From Bacteroidaceae bacterium (GTDB lineage Bacteria > Bacteroidota > Bacteroidia > Bacteroidales > Bacteroidaceae), in the NCBI GenBank assembly GCA_017536695.1, contig JAFXGX010000046.1, forward strand, positions 1 through 57,961: a DNA stretch of 57,961 bases, in the 5' to 3' direction. The notes beneath the pieces were generated by a model that had not been told where the DNA came from, ran no database searches, and saw only the letters and a program-made list of their open reading frames with translations. The translations under genes and the position numbers were made by a program. Below are positions 1-10,013 of the stretch, one piece after another (the stretch's first letter is position 1; each line of letters opens with the position of its first letter).

Positions 1-410
1 ATATCCTGTTCAGCTGTAGCAAACCATAGACCTTTTGCTTCGGCCCATTGCTGAACTATTTTTTCCTGCAATTCATCTATTTCCCAGTTTGGTGGGTTTG
101 TTTTGCATGTTCCAACATCTGAACCTGCCTCAAGGCTTGCTCGCGCGTAGTTGCATACGATGTACGCCCCGATGAGCGCCTCACCTGCGCAGCAGAGGCC
201 CGCATGCTCTTGTTGATTGAATTGAATAATGTCTGTTTTTCCATCCAATATGTTGTTTATGTAGTTATCAAGTAGCTGAAGTGTATGTTCTGAAAAACCA
301 TTATTACCAATAGAAGCATATATGATGTCTAAAGTAATACCATTATTATCTTGAATCTGGTCGGTCATAAGTACAATCTGGCGACTTGATTTTCCGTTTA
401 GTTTACACAT
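1..410 (-). CDS. Hypothetical protein, 5' part (gene runs off the left edge)
   Basis: An open frame of about 136 codons starts at the ATG at 408-410 on the minus strand and continues past base 1, so the C-terminus is missing. The protein begins MCKLNGKSSRQIV and contains a Cys/Ala/Gly-rich stretch (EHAGLCCAGEALIGAYIVC) around residues 68-86 and a Trp-rich end. There is no signal peptide. I do not recognise the family. A TAGTTTTG sequence (440-447, minus strand) fits the Bacteroidetes -7 box and lies about 30 nt upstream of the start. The gene is divergent from the aspartate transporter and appears unrelated to it. Confidence 0.6.
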   Translation of the reverse strand, partial: MCKLNGKSSRQIVLMTDQIQDNNGITLDIIYASIGNNGFSEHTLQLLDNYINNILDGKTDIIQFNQQEHAGLCCAGEALIGAYIVCNYARASLEAGSDVGTCKTNPPNWEIDELQEKIVQQWAEAKGLWFATAEQD

Positions 411-548
411 TGTAAAAATAGCAAGATTATACAATAAAACAAAACTATTCAAACTATTTCTTCACATTTTCAAGATATTCCAGGTTTGCTCCCATTGATT
501 AAGAGGCGATTGGAGCGCGAGTTTCAGAAATTCATTGACTTGAATCCC

Positions 549-616
549 TACTCATTAAACAATACACGTTACACACAAAACGTTAAACATTAAACACTAC
601 ACATTGCACATTTAAA
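549..616. repeat. Low-complexity ACATTAAAC/ACACATT-type repeat
   Basis: The gap between the partial gene and the antiporter (411-664) holds an imperfect run of short ACGTTACAC, ACATTAAAC and ACACATT units. The same kind of sequence recurs at about 47895-48050. It is non-coding. I see no clear promoter for the downstream gene in it. Confidence 0.5.
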
Positions 617-664
617 CTTTTACCTCTTTATGTGTGTTTACCCGAAGAGATAAAAGTTTTCATT

Positions 665-2380
665 ATGGAGTGGATTACTGACCTTTTTCGTTCGCATCCT
701 GAGCTGGCGATTTATCTGGTGCTTGGGGTAGGTTTTCTTGTCGGGAGAATACATATCAAGGGGTTCAGCCTGGGTATTGTCACAAGTGTGCTGCTTGTGG
801 GTGTTGTTGTGGGGCAGCTGGATATTCCCATGACGGGGGCGCTTAAGCAGACGGCGTTCCTGCTGTTCCTGTTTGCCATAGGTTACAAGGTGGGACCGCA
901 GTTCTTTGCAGGACTGCGCAAAGAGGGGCTTCCGCAGGTGGGTTTTGCTGCATTGATGTGCCTGTTCATTCTGTTCTCAACCTGGGGCATAGCAGCCATA
1001 ATGGGCTACAACGTGGGCGAGGCGGCAGGGCTGCTGTCGGGCTCGCAGACCATAAGCGCGGTGATTGGTGTTGCCGATGATACGATACGTGGGATGGGGC
1101 TTCCGGCCGATGAGCAGAAGAAGGTGCTTGACATAATGCCTGTGGCATACGCGGTAACATATATTTTCGGCACGGCGGGGTCAGCATGGATTCTGGCGCG
1201 GTTGGGGCCGAAGATGCTGGGCGGCATAGAGAAGGTAAAGAGTGCGTGCCGCGACCTGGAGACGCGCATGGGACGCGAGGAGAGCGACAAGCCGGGGTTC
1301 ATGGAGGCAAGGCGCGAGGTGGAGTTCCGCTGCTACCGCATAGAGAACGAGTGGTTCAAGAAAGGACGTTCGGTGTTCGACCTGGAGCACTTCTTCGAAC
1401 GTCAGGGCAAGCGTCTGTTCGTGGAGCGCATACGCAAAGGCAAGATGATTATTGATGATGTAAGGCCGAAGGAGATTCTGCACCCGGGCGATGAGGTGGT
1501 GCTGAGCGGACGGCATGAGTACACGATTGGCGAGGAGAAATGGATTGGCGAGGAGGTTGAGGATGAGACTCTGCTTGCTTTCCCTGTGATGATGATAAAA
1601 AGCACAGTGGCGGGCAGGAGCTTCCGACGCGAGAAATCGTTCAACGGCAAGAGGGTAAGCGAGCTGCGTGCACAGCCGTTCATGCATGGCGTTGTGATAC
1701 AGCGCATCAGGCGCATGGGTGTGAACATACCTGTATTACCGAAGACTATACTTGACACAGGCGATGTGATTGAGCTTGTGGGACGCAAAGTAGAGGTGCA
1801 GCTGGCTGCCAAGGAGGTGGGTTATCCCGACCCTGCCACCAATGAGAGCGATGTGGTGTTCCTGTCGATGGGTATTCTCATAGGTGCCATAATAGGTACC
1901 CTGACGCTGCACATAGGCAACGTACCCATAAGCCTGAGCAGCAGCGGCGGCGCACTTATTGCGGGTCTTGTCTTCGGTTGGTGGCGTGCCCACCACCCTA
2001 CCATGGGTGCTATTCCCGAGGGTGCTCTGTGGGTGTTCAACAACATGGGGCTGAACATATTCATTGCCATTGTGGGAATATCGGCGGGACCGGGATTTGT
2101 CGAGGGGTTCCGCGAGGCTGGGCTGTCGCTGTTCCTGGCAGGAATAGTAGCCACATCGCTGCCGCTGTTCTTCGGTCTGTTCATTGCCACTAAGCTGTTC
2201 AAGTTCCACCCAGCCATAGCCTTGGGATGCTGTGCGGGAGCACGTACCACAACGGCTGCCATAGGTGCCATACAGGAGAGCCTGAGCAGCGAGACACCGG
2301 CACTGGGCTACACAGTGACATACGCTGTCGGCAATACGTTGCTGATTCTGTGGGGTGTGTTCATTGTGCTGATGATGTAG
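665..2380 (+). CDS. aspT: Aspartate:alanine antiporter (AspT/YidE-YbjL family)
   Basis: This is an integral membrane exchanger of about 571 aa. Two halves of hydrophobic segments (roughly residues 1-190 and 395-571) flank a cytosolic region of about 200 aa that looks like two RCK_C (TrkA-C) domains. The two halves carry related motifs, [10 protein letters not shown] in the first and [11 protein letters not shown] in the second, as expected for the duplicated AAE/AspT fold. The next gene is aspartate 4-decarboxylase. In characterised lactic acid bacteria this pair imports aspartate, decarboxylates it and exports alanine, consuming an intracellular proton. I chose the ATG at 665 (MEWITDLF) because the upstream in-frame start at 632 adds a non-hydrophobic tail just before the first membrane helix. 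Symbol assigned by family and context. Confidence 0.85.
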   Translation: MEWITDLFRSHPELAIYLVLGVGFLVGRIHIKGFSLGIVTSVLLVGVVVGQLDIPMTGALKQTAFLLFLFAIGYKVGPQFFAGLRKEGLPQVGFAALMCLFILFSTWGIAAIMGYNVGEAAGLLSGSQTISAVIGVADDTIRGMGLPADEQKKVLDIMPVAYAVTYIFGTAGSAWILARLGPKMLGGIEKVKSACRDLETRMGREESDKPGFMEARREVEFRCYRIENEWFKKGRSVFDLEHFFERQGKRLFVERIRKGKMIIDDVRPKEILHPGDEVVLSGRHEYTIGEEKWIGEEVEDETLLAFPVMMIKSTVAGRSFRREKSFNGKRVSELRAQPFMHGVVIQRIRRMGVNIPVLPKTILDTGDVIELVGRKVEVQLAAKEVGYPDPATNESDVVFLSMGILIGAIIGTLTLHIGNVPISLSSSGGALIAGLVFGWWRAHHPTMGAIPEGALWVFNNMGLNIFIAIVGISAGPGFVEGFREAGLSLFLAGIVATSLPLFFGLFIATKLFKFHPAIALGCCAGARTTTAAIGAIQESLSSETPALGYTVTYAVGNTLLILWGVFIVLMM

Positions 2381-2408
2381 GCGAACGGAAAGGTGAAAGG
2401 TGAAAACG

Positions 2409-2513
2409 GAAAGCGGAAAACGGAAAACGGAAAACGGAAAAGTGAAATGATTTGTCATCTCGACGATTGAAATGAGGAGAGATCTCTCGTCGCAATGCTC
2501 GCTCGAGATGACA
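2409..2513. repeat. CGGAAAA microsatellite and REP-like inverted repeat
   Basis: The 203-bp gap between the antiporter and decarboxylase genes holds about four CGGAAAA units (2409-2441), then an inverted repeat with arms TGTCATCTCGA (2453-2463) and TCGAGATGACA (2503-2513). It resembles the TGTCAT-containing units at 47455-47826. There is no T-run, so it is not an obvious terminator; transcription may continue into the decarboxylase gene. Confidence 0.6.
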
Positions 2514-2583
2514 GAACCGTGAATAAGAGAATACTACAGGACATTAACCTACATTTAACTCAAAAACAACCAACAACAATTAT

Positions 2584-4248
2584 ATGAAACAATTACTTAA
2601 CGACCACAGTGAGGTAAACTCCTTTGAGAGGGAGATGGAGAGAATCAGTCCTTTTGAGCTGAAGAACAGACTGATTGAAATGGCTGATGAGAGCATACGC
2701 CGCATGATGCGCACGATGCTTAACGCGGGGCGCGGCAACCCGAACTGGGTGGCTACCCTGCCACGCGAGGCGTTCTTCATGCTCGGGCAGTTCGCTCTCA
2801 TGGAGTGCCGCAGGGATTGGGAGTGCCCCGAGGGATTGGCGGGCATTCCACAGAAGGAGGGCATTGCTGCACGCCTGGGCGAGTTCCTCAAGGAACGGCA
2901 CAGCGATGCGGCAGCGCAGTTCCTGGAGAAGTGTTTCCGCTACATGATTGATGAGCACTCGGTTGACGGCGATGCCATGGTGCATGAGTGGGCGGAATGT
3001 GTCATAGGCGACCAGTACCCTGTGCCCGACCGCATTCTCAAGCACTGCGAGATTGCAGTGCAAGACTACATCGCACAGGAGCTGTGCGACGGCAGGCCTC
3101 CGCAGGGGACAATTGACCTGTTCGCCACCGAGGGCGGCACGGCTGCCATGTGCTACATATTCGACAGTCTGCAGCAGAACCGTCTGCTGGAACGTGGCGA
3201 CAGCATCGCGCTGATGACGCCTGTATTCACGCCGTACATAGAGATTCCCAAACTATACCGCTACAACTACAGGGTAACTGAGATTCCCGCGGGGAGGATG
3301 AGCGAGGACGGCATGCATCTGTGGCAATATGACAGCAAGGAGCTTGGCAAACTACGTGACCCTGAGTACAAGGCACTGTTCATTGTCAACCCGAGCAACC
3401 CGCCGAGCTATGCCATGGCCGAAGAGACGGTCGACATGCTTGTGGACATAGTGAACAAATGGAACCCGAACCTGATGATTGTGACCGATGATGTGTATGC
3501 CACGTACGTGCCGGGCTTCCAGTCACTTATGGCCAGACTGCCGCACAACACTATTTGCGTATATTCGTTCTCCAAGTATTTCGGCGCTACAGGATGGCGT
3601 TCGGCGGTAATAGCCATGCATCGTGACAACATCTTCGACAAGCTCATCGAGCGTCTGCCACGCAAGCGCAAGACCGAGCTGAAGCAACGCTACGGCAGCA
3701 TAAGGAGCGACGTTGAGAACATGCGTTTCATTGACCGCATGGTGGCCGACAGCCGTCAGGTGGCACTGAACCACACTGCGGGCCTGTCATTGCCGCAACA
3801 GATGCAGATGACCTTGTTTGCGCTCTACTCTATCATTGACAAGCGCGAAGGCGACAGCTTCAGGCTGAAGATGCACGAGATTATACAGGAGAGACTGAAG
3901 ACGCTGTGGACAAGCATGGGATTCACTCTGCTGCCCGACCCGTTGCGTGCAGGCTACTACTCCGAGATTGACCTTCTTGTATGGGCACAGCGTTTCTACG
4001 GCAAGGACTTCGTTGAGTGGCTAAGGCTGAACTACAGCCCGCTGGATGTGGTGTTCCGTCTGGCAAGGGAGACATCGCTTGTGGTGCTCAACGGCGGCGG
4101 TTTCGACGGCCCTGAATGGAGCATACGCGTGTCGCTGGCGAACCTTAAGAAGAAGGATTACGACATCATTGGCAAGAGTGTCCGCGCAATTCTGGATTCG
4201 TATGCAGCGCGCTGGAAGAAGAGTCTGCCGGTTGTGGAGAATGAATAA
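2584..4248 (+). CDS. aspD: Aspartate 4-decarboxylase / aspartate aminotransferase
   Basis: A PLP-dependent fold-type I enzyme of 554 aa, close to the usual 530-550 aa of aspartate beta-decarboxylases and longer than simple aminotransferases. It converts L-aspartate to L-alanine and CO2 in the cytosol and has side transaminase activity in characterised homologues. The PLP-binding lysine is seen as Lys331 in SFSKYFGATGWR, the cofactor-binding Asp pair in IVTDDVYATYV (about residue 302), and NPSNPP around residue 269. It sits downstream of the antiporter, so the pair would form an aspartate/alanine exchange cycle that raises cytosolic pH and helps make a proton motive force. A strong terminator follows directly. 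Confidence 0.92.
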   Translation: MKQLLNDHSEVNSFEREMERISPFELKNRLIEMADESIRRMMRTMLNAGRGNPNWVATLPREAFFMLGQFALMECRRDWECPEGLAGIPQKEGIAARLGEFLKERHSDAAAQFLEKCFRYMIDEHSVDGDAMVHEWAECVIGDQYPVPDRILKHCEIAVQDYIAQELCDGRPPQGTIDLFATEGGTAAMCYIFDSLQQNRLLERGDSIALMTPVFTPYIEIPKLYRYNYRVTEIPAGRMSEDGMHLWQYDSKELGKLRDPEYKALFIVNPSNPPSYAMAEETVDMLVDIVNKWNPNLMIVTDDVYATYVPGFQSLMARLPHNTICVYSFSKYFGATGWRSAVIAMHRDNIFDKLIERLPRKRKTELKQRYGSIRSDVENMRFIDRMVADSRQVALNHTAGLSLPQQMQMTLFALYSIIDKREGDSFRLKMHEIIQERLKTLWTSMGFTLLPDPLRAGYYSEIDLLVWAQRFYGKDFVEWLRLNYSPLDVVFRLARETSLVVLNGGGFDGPEWSIRVSLANLKKKDYDIIGKSVRAILDSYAARWKKSLPVVENE

Positions 4249-4251
4249 AAA

Positions 4252-4284
4252 AACGGCTTCTTGCGACGCAGGAAGCCGTTTTTC
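4252..4284 (+). terminator. Rho-independent terminator after aspD
   Basis: A 13-bp stem with one G-U pair (AACGGCTTC...GAAGCCGTT) and a 3-nt loop spans 4252-4280 and is followed by TTTTTC. It starts four bases after the aspD stop codon. Confidence 0.9.
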
Positions 4285-4294
4285 AATCAATAAC

Positions 4295-4349
4295 TTACTT
4301 TCTCTTGTTGACCATTGCGTCGATGGAGTCCATGACGGTTACGTAGAGG
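4295..4349 (-). pseudogene. Detached duplicate of the maeB 3' end (left direct repeat of the island)
   Basis: Read on the minus strand, this stretch encodes [17 protein letters not shown] and a stop, matching the last residues of the malic enzyme gene ([17 protein letters not shown], ending at 7592). At the DNA level 4295-4325 matches 7592-7622 at 30 of 31 positions in the same orientation; beyond that the two copies diverge. No start codon or upstream coding sequence is attached. It marks the far edge of a 3.3-kb two-gene insertion and probably represents either the original maeB 3' end displaced by integration or a recombination scar. Confidence 0.8.
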
Positions 4350-4359
4350 TTTCCTTGAT

Positions 4360-5130
4360 TCAGAAACAAATAATGGTACCGCCCATACAGAAAAGCACAG
4401 CAACAAGAATTTCAAATACCAGCACCAGACAAATGGACTTCATAATAGGGAAACCAAAGACCAGACTTCCTACAATGCCAATAACAAACGACAGCATGAG
4501 TCCTGTTAGCATGCGTTTCCAGAACTTAGGCAAGTTGCTCTTACGCTCATCCCAAGCAGTCGCAAAAAAGAATGACGGAATCATCGCTATAATTACACAG
4601 ACTATATACAGCAAAAACTTGTCCCAACGGAAACTGTTGTCCACCGACTTGGCCGTCAGGTCCGCCAATGCAAAATCGCCAGAAGGGGATTCGGCCGAAA
4701 AGCTGATTATGCCATCTGTAAAGAATCCAATGTATTCACGCCGCAGCATACCGTCCTTATTCTTAACGGTAATGATACGGTCCAACTCCCCCTCAACAGG
4801 TTGTATCCTCTCAATGATTTCCAATTCCTTCAAAAAAGGCAACAGTACAGTATCAGGGACTGCAGTAGCCTTATCAATATCGACATTGGCTATTTCATAA
4901 AGATACACATAGAGTTTAAGCCCCTCTTCGGATGTGAAGAGATAACGAAATTCCCCATCTAAAACACGGTCATAAGTCTTGGCAGAGTCCACGGCATTGT
5001 ATACACAATCAAGACCATCGGGCACATTGAAAGTAATGTCTCTCAGAGTGGAACCTTCAAACTTAAAATCTTTTGCGCCAACCGTCATACTCATTATGAC
5101 AGTGGCAATCAGTACAAAAATCCTTCTCAT
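4360..5130 (-). CDS. Exported/membrane protein of unknown function in the maeB-linked island
   Basis: A 256-aa protein with an N-terminal signal peptide (MRRIFVLIATVIMSMTVGA), an extracytoplasmic domain of about 150 aa with predicted beta strands, and two or three C-terminal membrane helices (about residues 170-195, 210-230 and 233-253). I recognise no family. It starts 23 nt after the 807-aa P-loop NTPase gene and on the same strand, so the two form an operon. The context suggests a membrane partner or effector for the NTPase, but that is inference. There are no visible catalytic motifs. The stop codon lies about 10 nt from the duplicated maeB end. Confidence 0.75.
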   Translation of the reverse strand: MRRIFVLIATVIMSMTVGAKDFKFEGSTLRDITFNVPDGLDCVYNAVDSAKTYDRVLDGEFRYLFTSEEGLKLYVYLYEIANVDIDKATAVPDTVLLPFLKELEIIERIQPVEGELDRIITVKNKDGMLRREYIGFFTDGIISFSAESPSGDFALADLTAKSVDNSFRWDKFLLYIVCVIIAMIPSFFFATAWDERKSNLPKFWKRMLTGLMLSFVIGIVGSLVFGFPIMKSICLVLVFEILVAVLFCMGGTIICF

Positions 5131-5153
5131 TTTATTATTTAGTTAAATAGATT

Positions 5154-7577
5154 TCATTTCTTCATCTGATGCTGGCTATAATAGGCTATTCCCTCGGCAT
5201 TACGTAGGGCGTATGACACGAGCAACATCTTATCATACGTCTTCATATCAGGCTGAATAATGGATATGCCACCCTTATTCATAGCAACATTCCAACAGTC
5301 AATGACCACAGATGTCTGCCACACATAGTTGAGAACCTCGGGATTTGCAAGTTCATTACCAAGCTGTTTCCATAGTCCAGCCTCACGCAAAGCCTCTAAA
5401 TAGCAGGTCAGTTCCACAACTGTAGGCTGGCGATAATGGGCCATCCATTGCCAAAACTTATTATCCATATGGTTTGCAGACTCCTCCATGACCTCTTTAA
5501 AGTCAGTTCTTTTGCCACTGTTCTGTTCCTTTAGTGCGTCTTTGGCCTTTTTCATGGTTCGCTGCACTTGGTTAAATATCCGTGAGGATCTTACCTGTGG
5601 ATATATATACTCACGCACAAAGTCGATATTCAAGACCCCCAACCTTGTGATAAGCCCCAATAGTTGCATATCATCCATACTGCGTAGTTCCATAAGACTC
5701 ATGCCATACTTACGGGAAATAGCACTGAGAACATCACCCTTACACATCCACCAGTTTTTATGCAAGTATTCATGCAGTTTCTCTGGTGTGTACAGGTCTT
5801 TTATCTGATCAAAGAAGTAATTGCTGCATTCTTTGGCCAGTTGCTGGCGAAAACTGGTTTCTGATAGGCCATAAAAATTGTCTATGAAACGTCCGATAGA
5901 ATCATTTGCCCATCGTATACCTCCCGTGTTCGACTCTGACGTAAGACTGCTTAAGCAAGCCCACGCCCGATGGAAATCAATGTCGGGCAAACTTGCCAAT
6001 TCCTTAAGATGCCTTATCATCGGCCCGCATGAGAAGAGCGAGATGATACCAGCCAAGCGGCGCTGCTGCTGACGCGTAAGTATGGTATCAAGTTTGTCCA
6101 GATAGAGGTGATAGGTATCAGCAGTCGTGGTAAAGGTTGCCAGCGTTTTGATGAATGTTGGTAACTGTTCATGGCAGACATAGAGACGCATATATTTTAT
6201 CACGAGATTTACCGACCGTGGGTGCCTCATCAGCATACATGCTTTCAGTTGCTTTATCTGTTCAGTTCCAAGATTTTTTGAGTACCGTTTAAGATAGTTA
6301 TCAATGTACCTCCATCCGTCTTCTGGTTGTCTCATAGGCATCACGAACCGCTCATAAGCATCAGGCGTAGCGCTGTAGGGAGAACCAGAGTTCTGCACCA
6401 ACAGTACGCGATAGTCTATCTTAACCTTGAACTCCTTCTCAAGAAACAACACCGCGTTAGCAATGGGGTGTAACAGGTATCTTGTCGATGAGATAGTCTT
6501 CAGGCGCAGAGCGCATGTCTCATCAAGCACGAAACACCACTTCCGCTTGGCCAACTCTTCTACCAGGTTCTGGTCTGTGTTGAGATCTACCTTCTTGAAG
6601 TTGCGCGTAACCCAACCAGACCATCCTTTTTTTGAAGCCTGCGACTCATACTCCTCTTGGAGTTGGCGGCGGACTTCGTTGAGAAAGAATCCTACCATAA
6701 GCGAGTTTGTGGAAGGTAGCTGTGGTGTGTCGCCATAAACGTAGATAAAGCGGCGACCGCCATTAGCCGTTGCAAGGCGTGTTACAAGAGCAGACTTTCC
6801 TAATCCTTCAATACCCTCTAGCACAGCTACAGGTCTAGCACGTTCTATAACCACATGCAACTGCGAAATAATCTGTTGGTTATCACTATTCCAGTCATTC
6901 ATATTATAGAAGGTCTTGAATCTCTGGCTGTATGCCTGTATCATAGGAGGAATAGGGGACTTTGGGGACGTATTTCTCATTTCCTTGTCTACGCCGAGTT
7001 TTTCAAGAATAAACTCTTTTAGTTTGTCAAGGTCTTTCAAATCAGAATATTTATAAACAGGGAAGTCTTTCTGTGCCAAAACCTTACGTTTAAGTTCCTG
7101 CAGTTTCCTAAACTTTTCCATATCCTCTCCTGAACTTGGTCCTGCGGTCTCTTTGATGAAGAAAATGGCAACGGGCTGTTTGTCTTTAGGAGCGCGAAAC
7201 ACTCCGTTCATAATTTCTATCTCTGTTATGCTCAGTCTATTTTGCAAATCCTTAGTAACCTGTGGGTACACTTCCTCTACAAGAGGCGATAGCATCACGT
7301 CTTCGGGTGATATTATTGAACCGTAGCGTTCTCCAAGTATGCCAACAAAGAAAGGCTTTGATTGGTAGAGATATTGCAAGCATAGATCAACTACCCGTTT
7401 CTCCCTACTCTCCTCATCAGTAATTCCCCATCTCAAGTCTACTTCGCAAACTGTAATTCCGTTGAGGTTGTCACGTATCTCTGGAAACACTTTTTGCACA
7501 AGGTAGTCGCGTTCCTGATTTAGATCGCGGAACGTAGAGGAGATAAAGACTTTAATGTTATCAATGTGTTCATGCAT
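5154..7577 (-). CDS. DUF4062 domain plus P-loop STAND-like NTPase
   Basis: An 807-aa cytosolic protein. Residues 7-140 match the DUF4062 pattern (VFISSTFRDLNQERDYL, CEVDLRWGITDEES, FFVGILGERYG), a domain often fused to NACHT or related NTPases in bacterial signalling and conflict proteins. A P-loop follows with Walker A GIEGLGKS (residues 255-262) and a Walker B-like strand WCFVLDET (347-354). The C-terminal 400 aa are helical and probably sense or scaffold; I see no repeats with a clear consensus and no nuclease or TIR motif. The start is 14 nt beyond the maeB stop, so it could be read through from maeB. It heads a two-gene unit with the small membrane protein. Likely a defence or sensing NTPase; the trigger and effector are unknown. 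Confidence 0.8.
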   Translation of the reverse strand: MHEHIDNIKVFISSTFRDLNQERDYLVQKVFPEIRDNLNGITVCEVDLRWGITDEESREKRVVDLCLQYLYQSKPFFVGILGERYGSIISPEDVMLSPLVEEVYPQVTKDLQNRLSITEIEIMNGVFRAPKDKQPVAIFFIKETAGPSSGEDMEKFRKLQELKRKVLAQKDFPVYKYSDLKDLDKLKEFILEKLGVDKEMRNTSPKSPIPPMIQAYSQRFKTFYNMNDWNSDNQQIISQLHVVIERARPVAVLEGIEGLGKSALVTRLATANGGRRFIYVYGDTPQLPSTNSLMVGFFLNEVRRQLQEEYESQASKKGWSGWVTRNFKKVDLNTDQNLVEELAKRKWCFVLDETCALRLKTISSTRYLLHPIANAVLFLEKEFKVKIDYRVLLVQNSGSPYSATPDAYERFVMPMRQPEDGWRYIDNYLKRYSKNLGTEQIKQLKACMLMRHPRSVNLVIKYMRLYVCHEQLPTFIKTLATFTTTADTYHLYLDKLDTILTRQQQRRLAGIISLFSCGPMIRHLKELASLPDIDFHRAWACLSSLTSESNTGGIRWANDSIGRFIDNFYGLSETSFRQQLAKECSNYFFDQIKDLYTPEKLHEYLHKNWWMCKGDVLSAISRKYGMSLMELRSMDDMQLLGLITRLGVLNIDFVREYIYPQVRSSRIFNQVQRTMKKAKDALKEQNSGKRTDFKEVMEESANHMDNKFWQWMAHYRQPTVVELTCYLEALREAGLWKQLGNELANPEVLNYVWQTSVVIDCWNVAMNKGGISIIQPDMKTYDKMLLVSYALRNAEGIAYYSQHQMKK

Positions 7578-7591
7578 GACTATCCCTCTCT

Positions 7592-7622
7592 TTACTTTCT
7601 CTTGTTCACCATTGCGTCGATG
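7592..7622. repeat. Right 31-bp direct repeat (3' end of maeB)
   Basis: These 31 bp are the last codons of maeB and match 4295-4325 at 30 of 31 positions (mismatch at the 16th base). Together the repeats bracket the 3.3-kb NTPase/membrane-protein island, like attL/attR. No integrase lies between them. Confidence 0.8.
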
Positions 7623-9871
7623 ACTGCGACGGCGGTCACATTGAGAATCTCCTGCACGGAGCTCTCGAAGTCGATGAAGTGGATTGGTTTGTTCAATCCC
7701 ATCTGGATGGGGCCGATAATCTCGACATCAGGGCTTAGAGCCTGCAGCATCTTGTAGGATGATGTTGCTGAGTTGAGGTTGGGGAACACCAGTGTGTTGA
7801 CCTCCTTGCCCTTGAGCTTGGTGAACGGATACTTCTTGTCGCGCAGCTCGCTGTTCATGGCTACATTGACCTGTATCTCGCCGTCGATGACCCAGTCGGG
7901 GTACTGCTCGTGCAGATAGGCTATCGCCTTGCGCACGCGCTCGGCGCTGCCGCCCTGGTCGCTGCCGAAGTTCGAGTATGATGCCATGGCAATGACCGGT
8001 TCATGGTTGAAGAAGCGTACCGACTTCTCGGCAAGGCGGGCGATGTCAATGAGTGTCCCGAGTTCGGGGGCACGGTTGATGAGCGTGTCGGCAACAAAGT
8101 ATGTTCCTTTCTTCGAGTTGAGGATGTGCATTGTCGCAAAGGTGCTGTAACCCTCCTGCATGCCGATAACCTCCTTGGCTACCTTGATGGTATTGGAATA
8201 CTTTGTATAAAGACCTGTTACGAAAGCATCGGCATCGCCTGTCTCGACCATCATCATGCCGAAGTAGTTGCGCTCGAACATCTTGTCATTGGCTTCCTCG
8301 AAGGTATAACCCTCACGCTGGCGCTTGTCGGCAAGGATGTGCGCATAGCGCTCGCGACGCTCGCGCTCATCAGGATGACGCAGGTTGACAACCTCGACGC
8401 CTTCAAGGTTCAGGCCATTCTCGGCCGCTACATTGGCGATAATCTCATCGTTACCCAAAAGTACAGGATGACATATGCCCTCTTCCTTGGCCTGTATGGC
8501 AGCCTTCATCATTGAAGGGTGTGCACCCTCGGCAAAGACCACTCTCTTGGGCTCGGTACGTGCCATGTCATATATCTGCTGTGTAAGTTTTGAACTACGT
8601 CCCATGAACTCGAGCAGCTGCTCTTTGTAGACATCCCAATCGGTAATTGTCTTGCGTGCCACACCACTCTCGATAGCAGCCTTGGCTACAGCTGTAGAGA
8701 CCTCAACAAGCAGACGCGGGTCGACGGGCTTCGGTATGAAGTAGTCGCGCCCGAACGAGAGGTTGCCCACCTTGTATACTTTGTTTACAACCTCGGGGAC
8801 AGGTTGCTTTGCAAGGTCGGCGATGGCATGCACAGCAGCAAGTTTCATCTCCTCGTTGATTGCGGTAGCTGCCACGTCGAGTGCTCCGCGGAAAATATAC
8901 GGGAAACCGATGACGTTGTTTATCTGGTTGGGATAGTCGCTTCGGCCTGTGCTCATGAGAACATCGGGACGGCTCTCCATTGCATCCTCGTATGTAATCT
9001 CGGGCTCGGGATTGGCAAGGGCAAAGACAATAGGGTCCTTTGCCATTGAGCGTACCATATCCTTGGTGAGGACATTGCCCTTTGAGAGACCGAGGAACAC
9101 ATCGGCACCGACAATAGCCTCTTTGAGGGTGTGGATGTCGGTACGCGTTGTGGCGAACTCCATCTTCTCGGGGGTGAGGTTGGTGCGCTCGGTGCTTATG
9201 ACGCCGCGGCTGTCGAGCATAACGACATTCTCCTTCCTGACACCGAGGGCTATATACAGCTTGGTACATGAGATTGCCGCGGCACCTGCGCCGTTCACGA
9301 CGACTTTGACATCGGCGATATCCTTGCCGTTGACCTCGAGGGCGTTGAGATGACCGGCAGTCGAGATGATTGCTGTACCATGCTGGTCGTCGTGCATCAC
9401 AGGGATATCGAGTTCAGCCTTCAAACGACGCTCAATCTCGAAGCACTCGGGTGCCTTGATATCCTCAAGGTTTATACCGCCGAATGTGGGGGCGATAGCC
9501 TTGACTGCCTCGATGAACTTCTCGGGGTCCTCCTGGTCGACCTCTATGTCGAACACGTCAATACCCGCATAAATCTTGAAGAGAAGACCTTTACCCTCCA
9601 TGACAGGCTTACCCGCCACTGCACCGATGTTTCCCAGGCCGAGCACGGCTGTACCGTTGGAGATAACTGCGACAAGGTTGCCCTTGTCGGTATATTTATA
9701 GGCATTCTGCGGGTCGCTCTGAATCTCGAGACAAGGCTCGGCTACACCCGGAGAGTATGCCAATGAAAGGTCTGTTTGTGTGAAATATGGTTTGGTGGGA
9801 ACGACCTCAATCTTACCGGGACGCTTCCCTGCGTGATAATTCAACGCATCTTCTTTGGTTATTTTTGCCAT
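7592..9871 (-). CDS. maeB: NADP-dependent malic enzyme with phosphotransacetylase-like C-terminus
   Basis: A 759-aa cytosolic enzyme of the normal MaeB length. Residues 1 to about 430 form the malic enzyme part (SPGVAEPC near residue 40, the catalytic region [10 protein letters not shown], and the Rossmann motif [12 protein letters not shown]). Residues from about 430 form the phosphate acetyltransferase-like domain ([20 protein letters not shown]), which in this family is usually regulatory rather than catalytic. The enzyme oxidatively decarboxylates malate to pyruvate and makes NADPH. The 3' end is the junction with the NTPase island; the coding sequence is intact and its end is duplicated at 4295-4349. 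Confidence 0.95.
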   Translation of the reverse strand: MAKITKEDALNYHAGKRPGKIEVVPTKPYFTQTDLSLAYSPGVAEPCLEIQSDPQNAYKYTDKGNLVAVISNGTAVLGLGNIGAVAGKPVMEGKGLLFKIYAGIDVFDIEVDQEDPEKFIEAVKAIAPTFGGINLEDIKAPECFEIERRLKAELDIPVMHDDQHGTAIISTAGHLNALEVNGKDIADVKVVVNGAGAAAISCTKLYIALGVRKENVVMLDSRGVISTERTNLTPEKMEFATTRTDIHTLKEAIVGADVFLGLSKGNVLTKDMVRSMAKDPIVFALANPEPEITYEDAMESRPDVLMSTGRSDYPNQINNVIGFPYIFRGALDVAATAINEEMKLAAVHAIADLAKQPVPEVVNKVYKVGNLSFGRDYFIPKPVDPRLLVEVSTAVAKAAIESGVARKTITDWDVYKEQLLEFMGRSSKLTQQIYDMARTEPKRVVFAEGAHPSMMKAAIQAKEEGICHPVLLGNDEIIANVAAENGLNLEGVEVVNLRHPDERERRERYAHILADKRQREGYTFEEANDKMFERNYFGMMMVETGDADAFVTGLYTKYSNTIKVAKEVIGMQEGYSTFATMHILNSKKGTYFVADTLINRAPELGTLIDIARLAEKSVRFFNHEPVIAMASYSNFGSDQGGSAERVRKAIAYLHEQYPDWVIDGEIQVNVAMNSELRDKKYPFTKLKGKEVNTLVFPNLNSATSSYKMLQALSPDVEIIGPIQMGLNKPIHFIDFESSVQEILNVTAVAVIDAMVNKRK

Positions 9872-9952
9872 TTTATTATCAATTAAGGATTTTAAGGGGG
9901 CTAAAGGATACTAAGGGATACGCACCCCCTTAAACATCATTGTTACATATTA

Positions 9953-9978
9953 TCGGGCGGGCCGACCCCGCCCCTACC
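9953..9978. repeat. Dispersed hairpin repeat (GGGCGGG/CCCGCCC type)
   Basis: The 142-bp gap between maeB and the TIGR02757 gene contains, on the minus strand, the sequence GGGCGGGGTCGGCCCGCCC preceded by GTAG. The same unit occurs three times at 47455-47826 and weakly at 13983-13994, so it is a genome-dispersed REP-like hairpin. A TAAATTTG box (9998-10005, minus strand) nearby could be the maeB -7 element, about 126 nt upstream of the start. Confidence 0.6.
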
Positions 9979-10013
9979 GTATTGTCGATGCTGAAAGCAA
10001 ATTTATTCATGAA

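Noticed and set aside
632-664. Upstream start for the aspartate antiporter
   Set aside because: The 11 extra residues are not hydrophobic and precede an ATG at 665 that begins directly before the first membrane helix.
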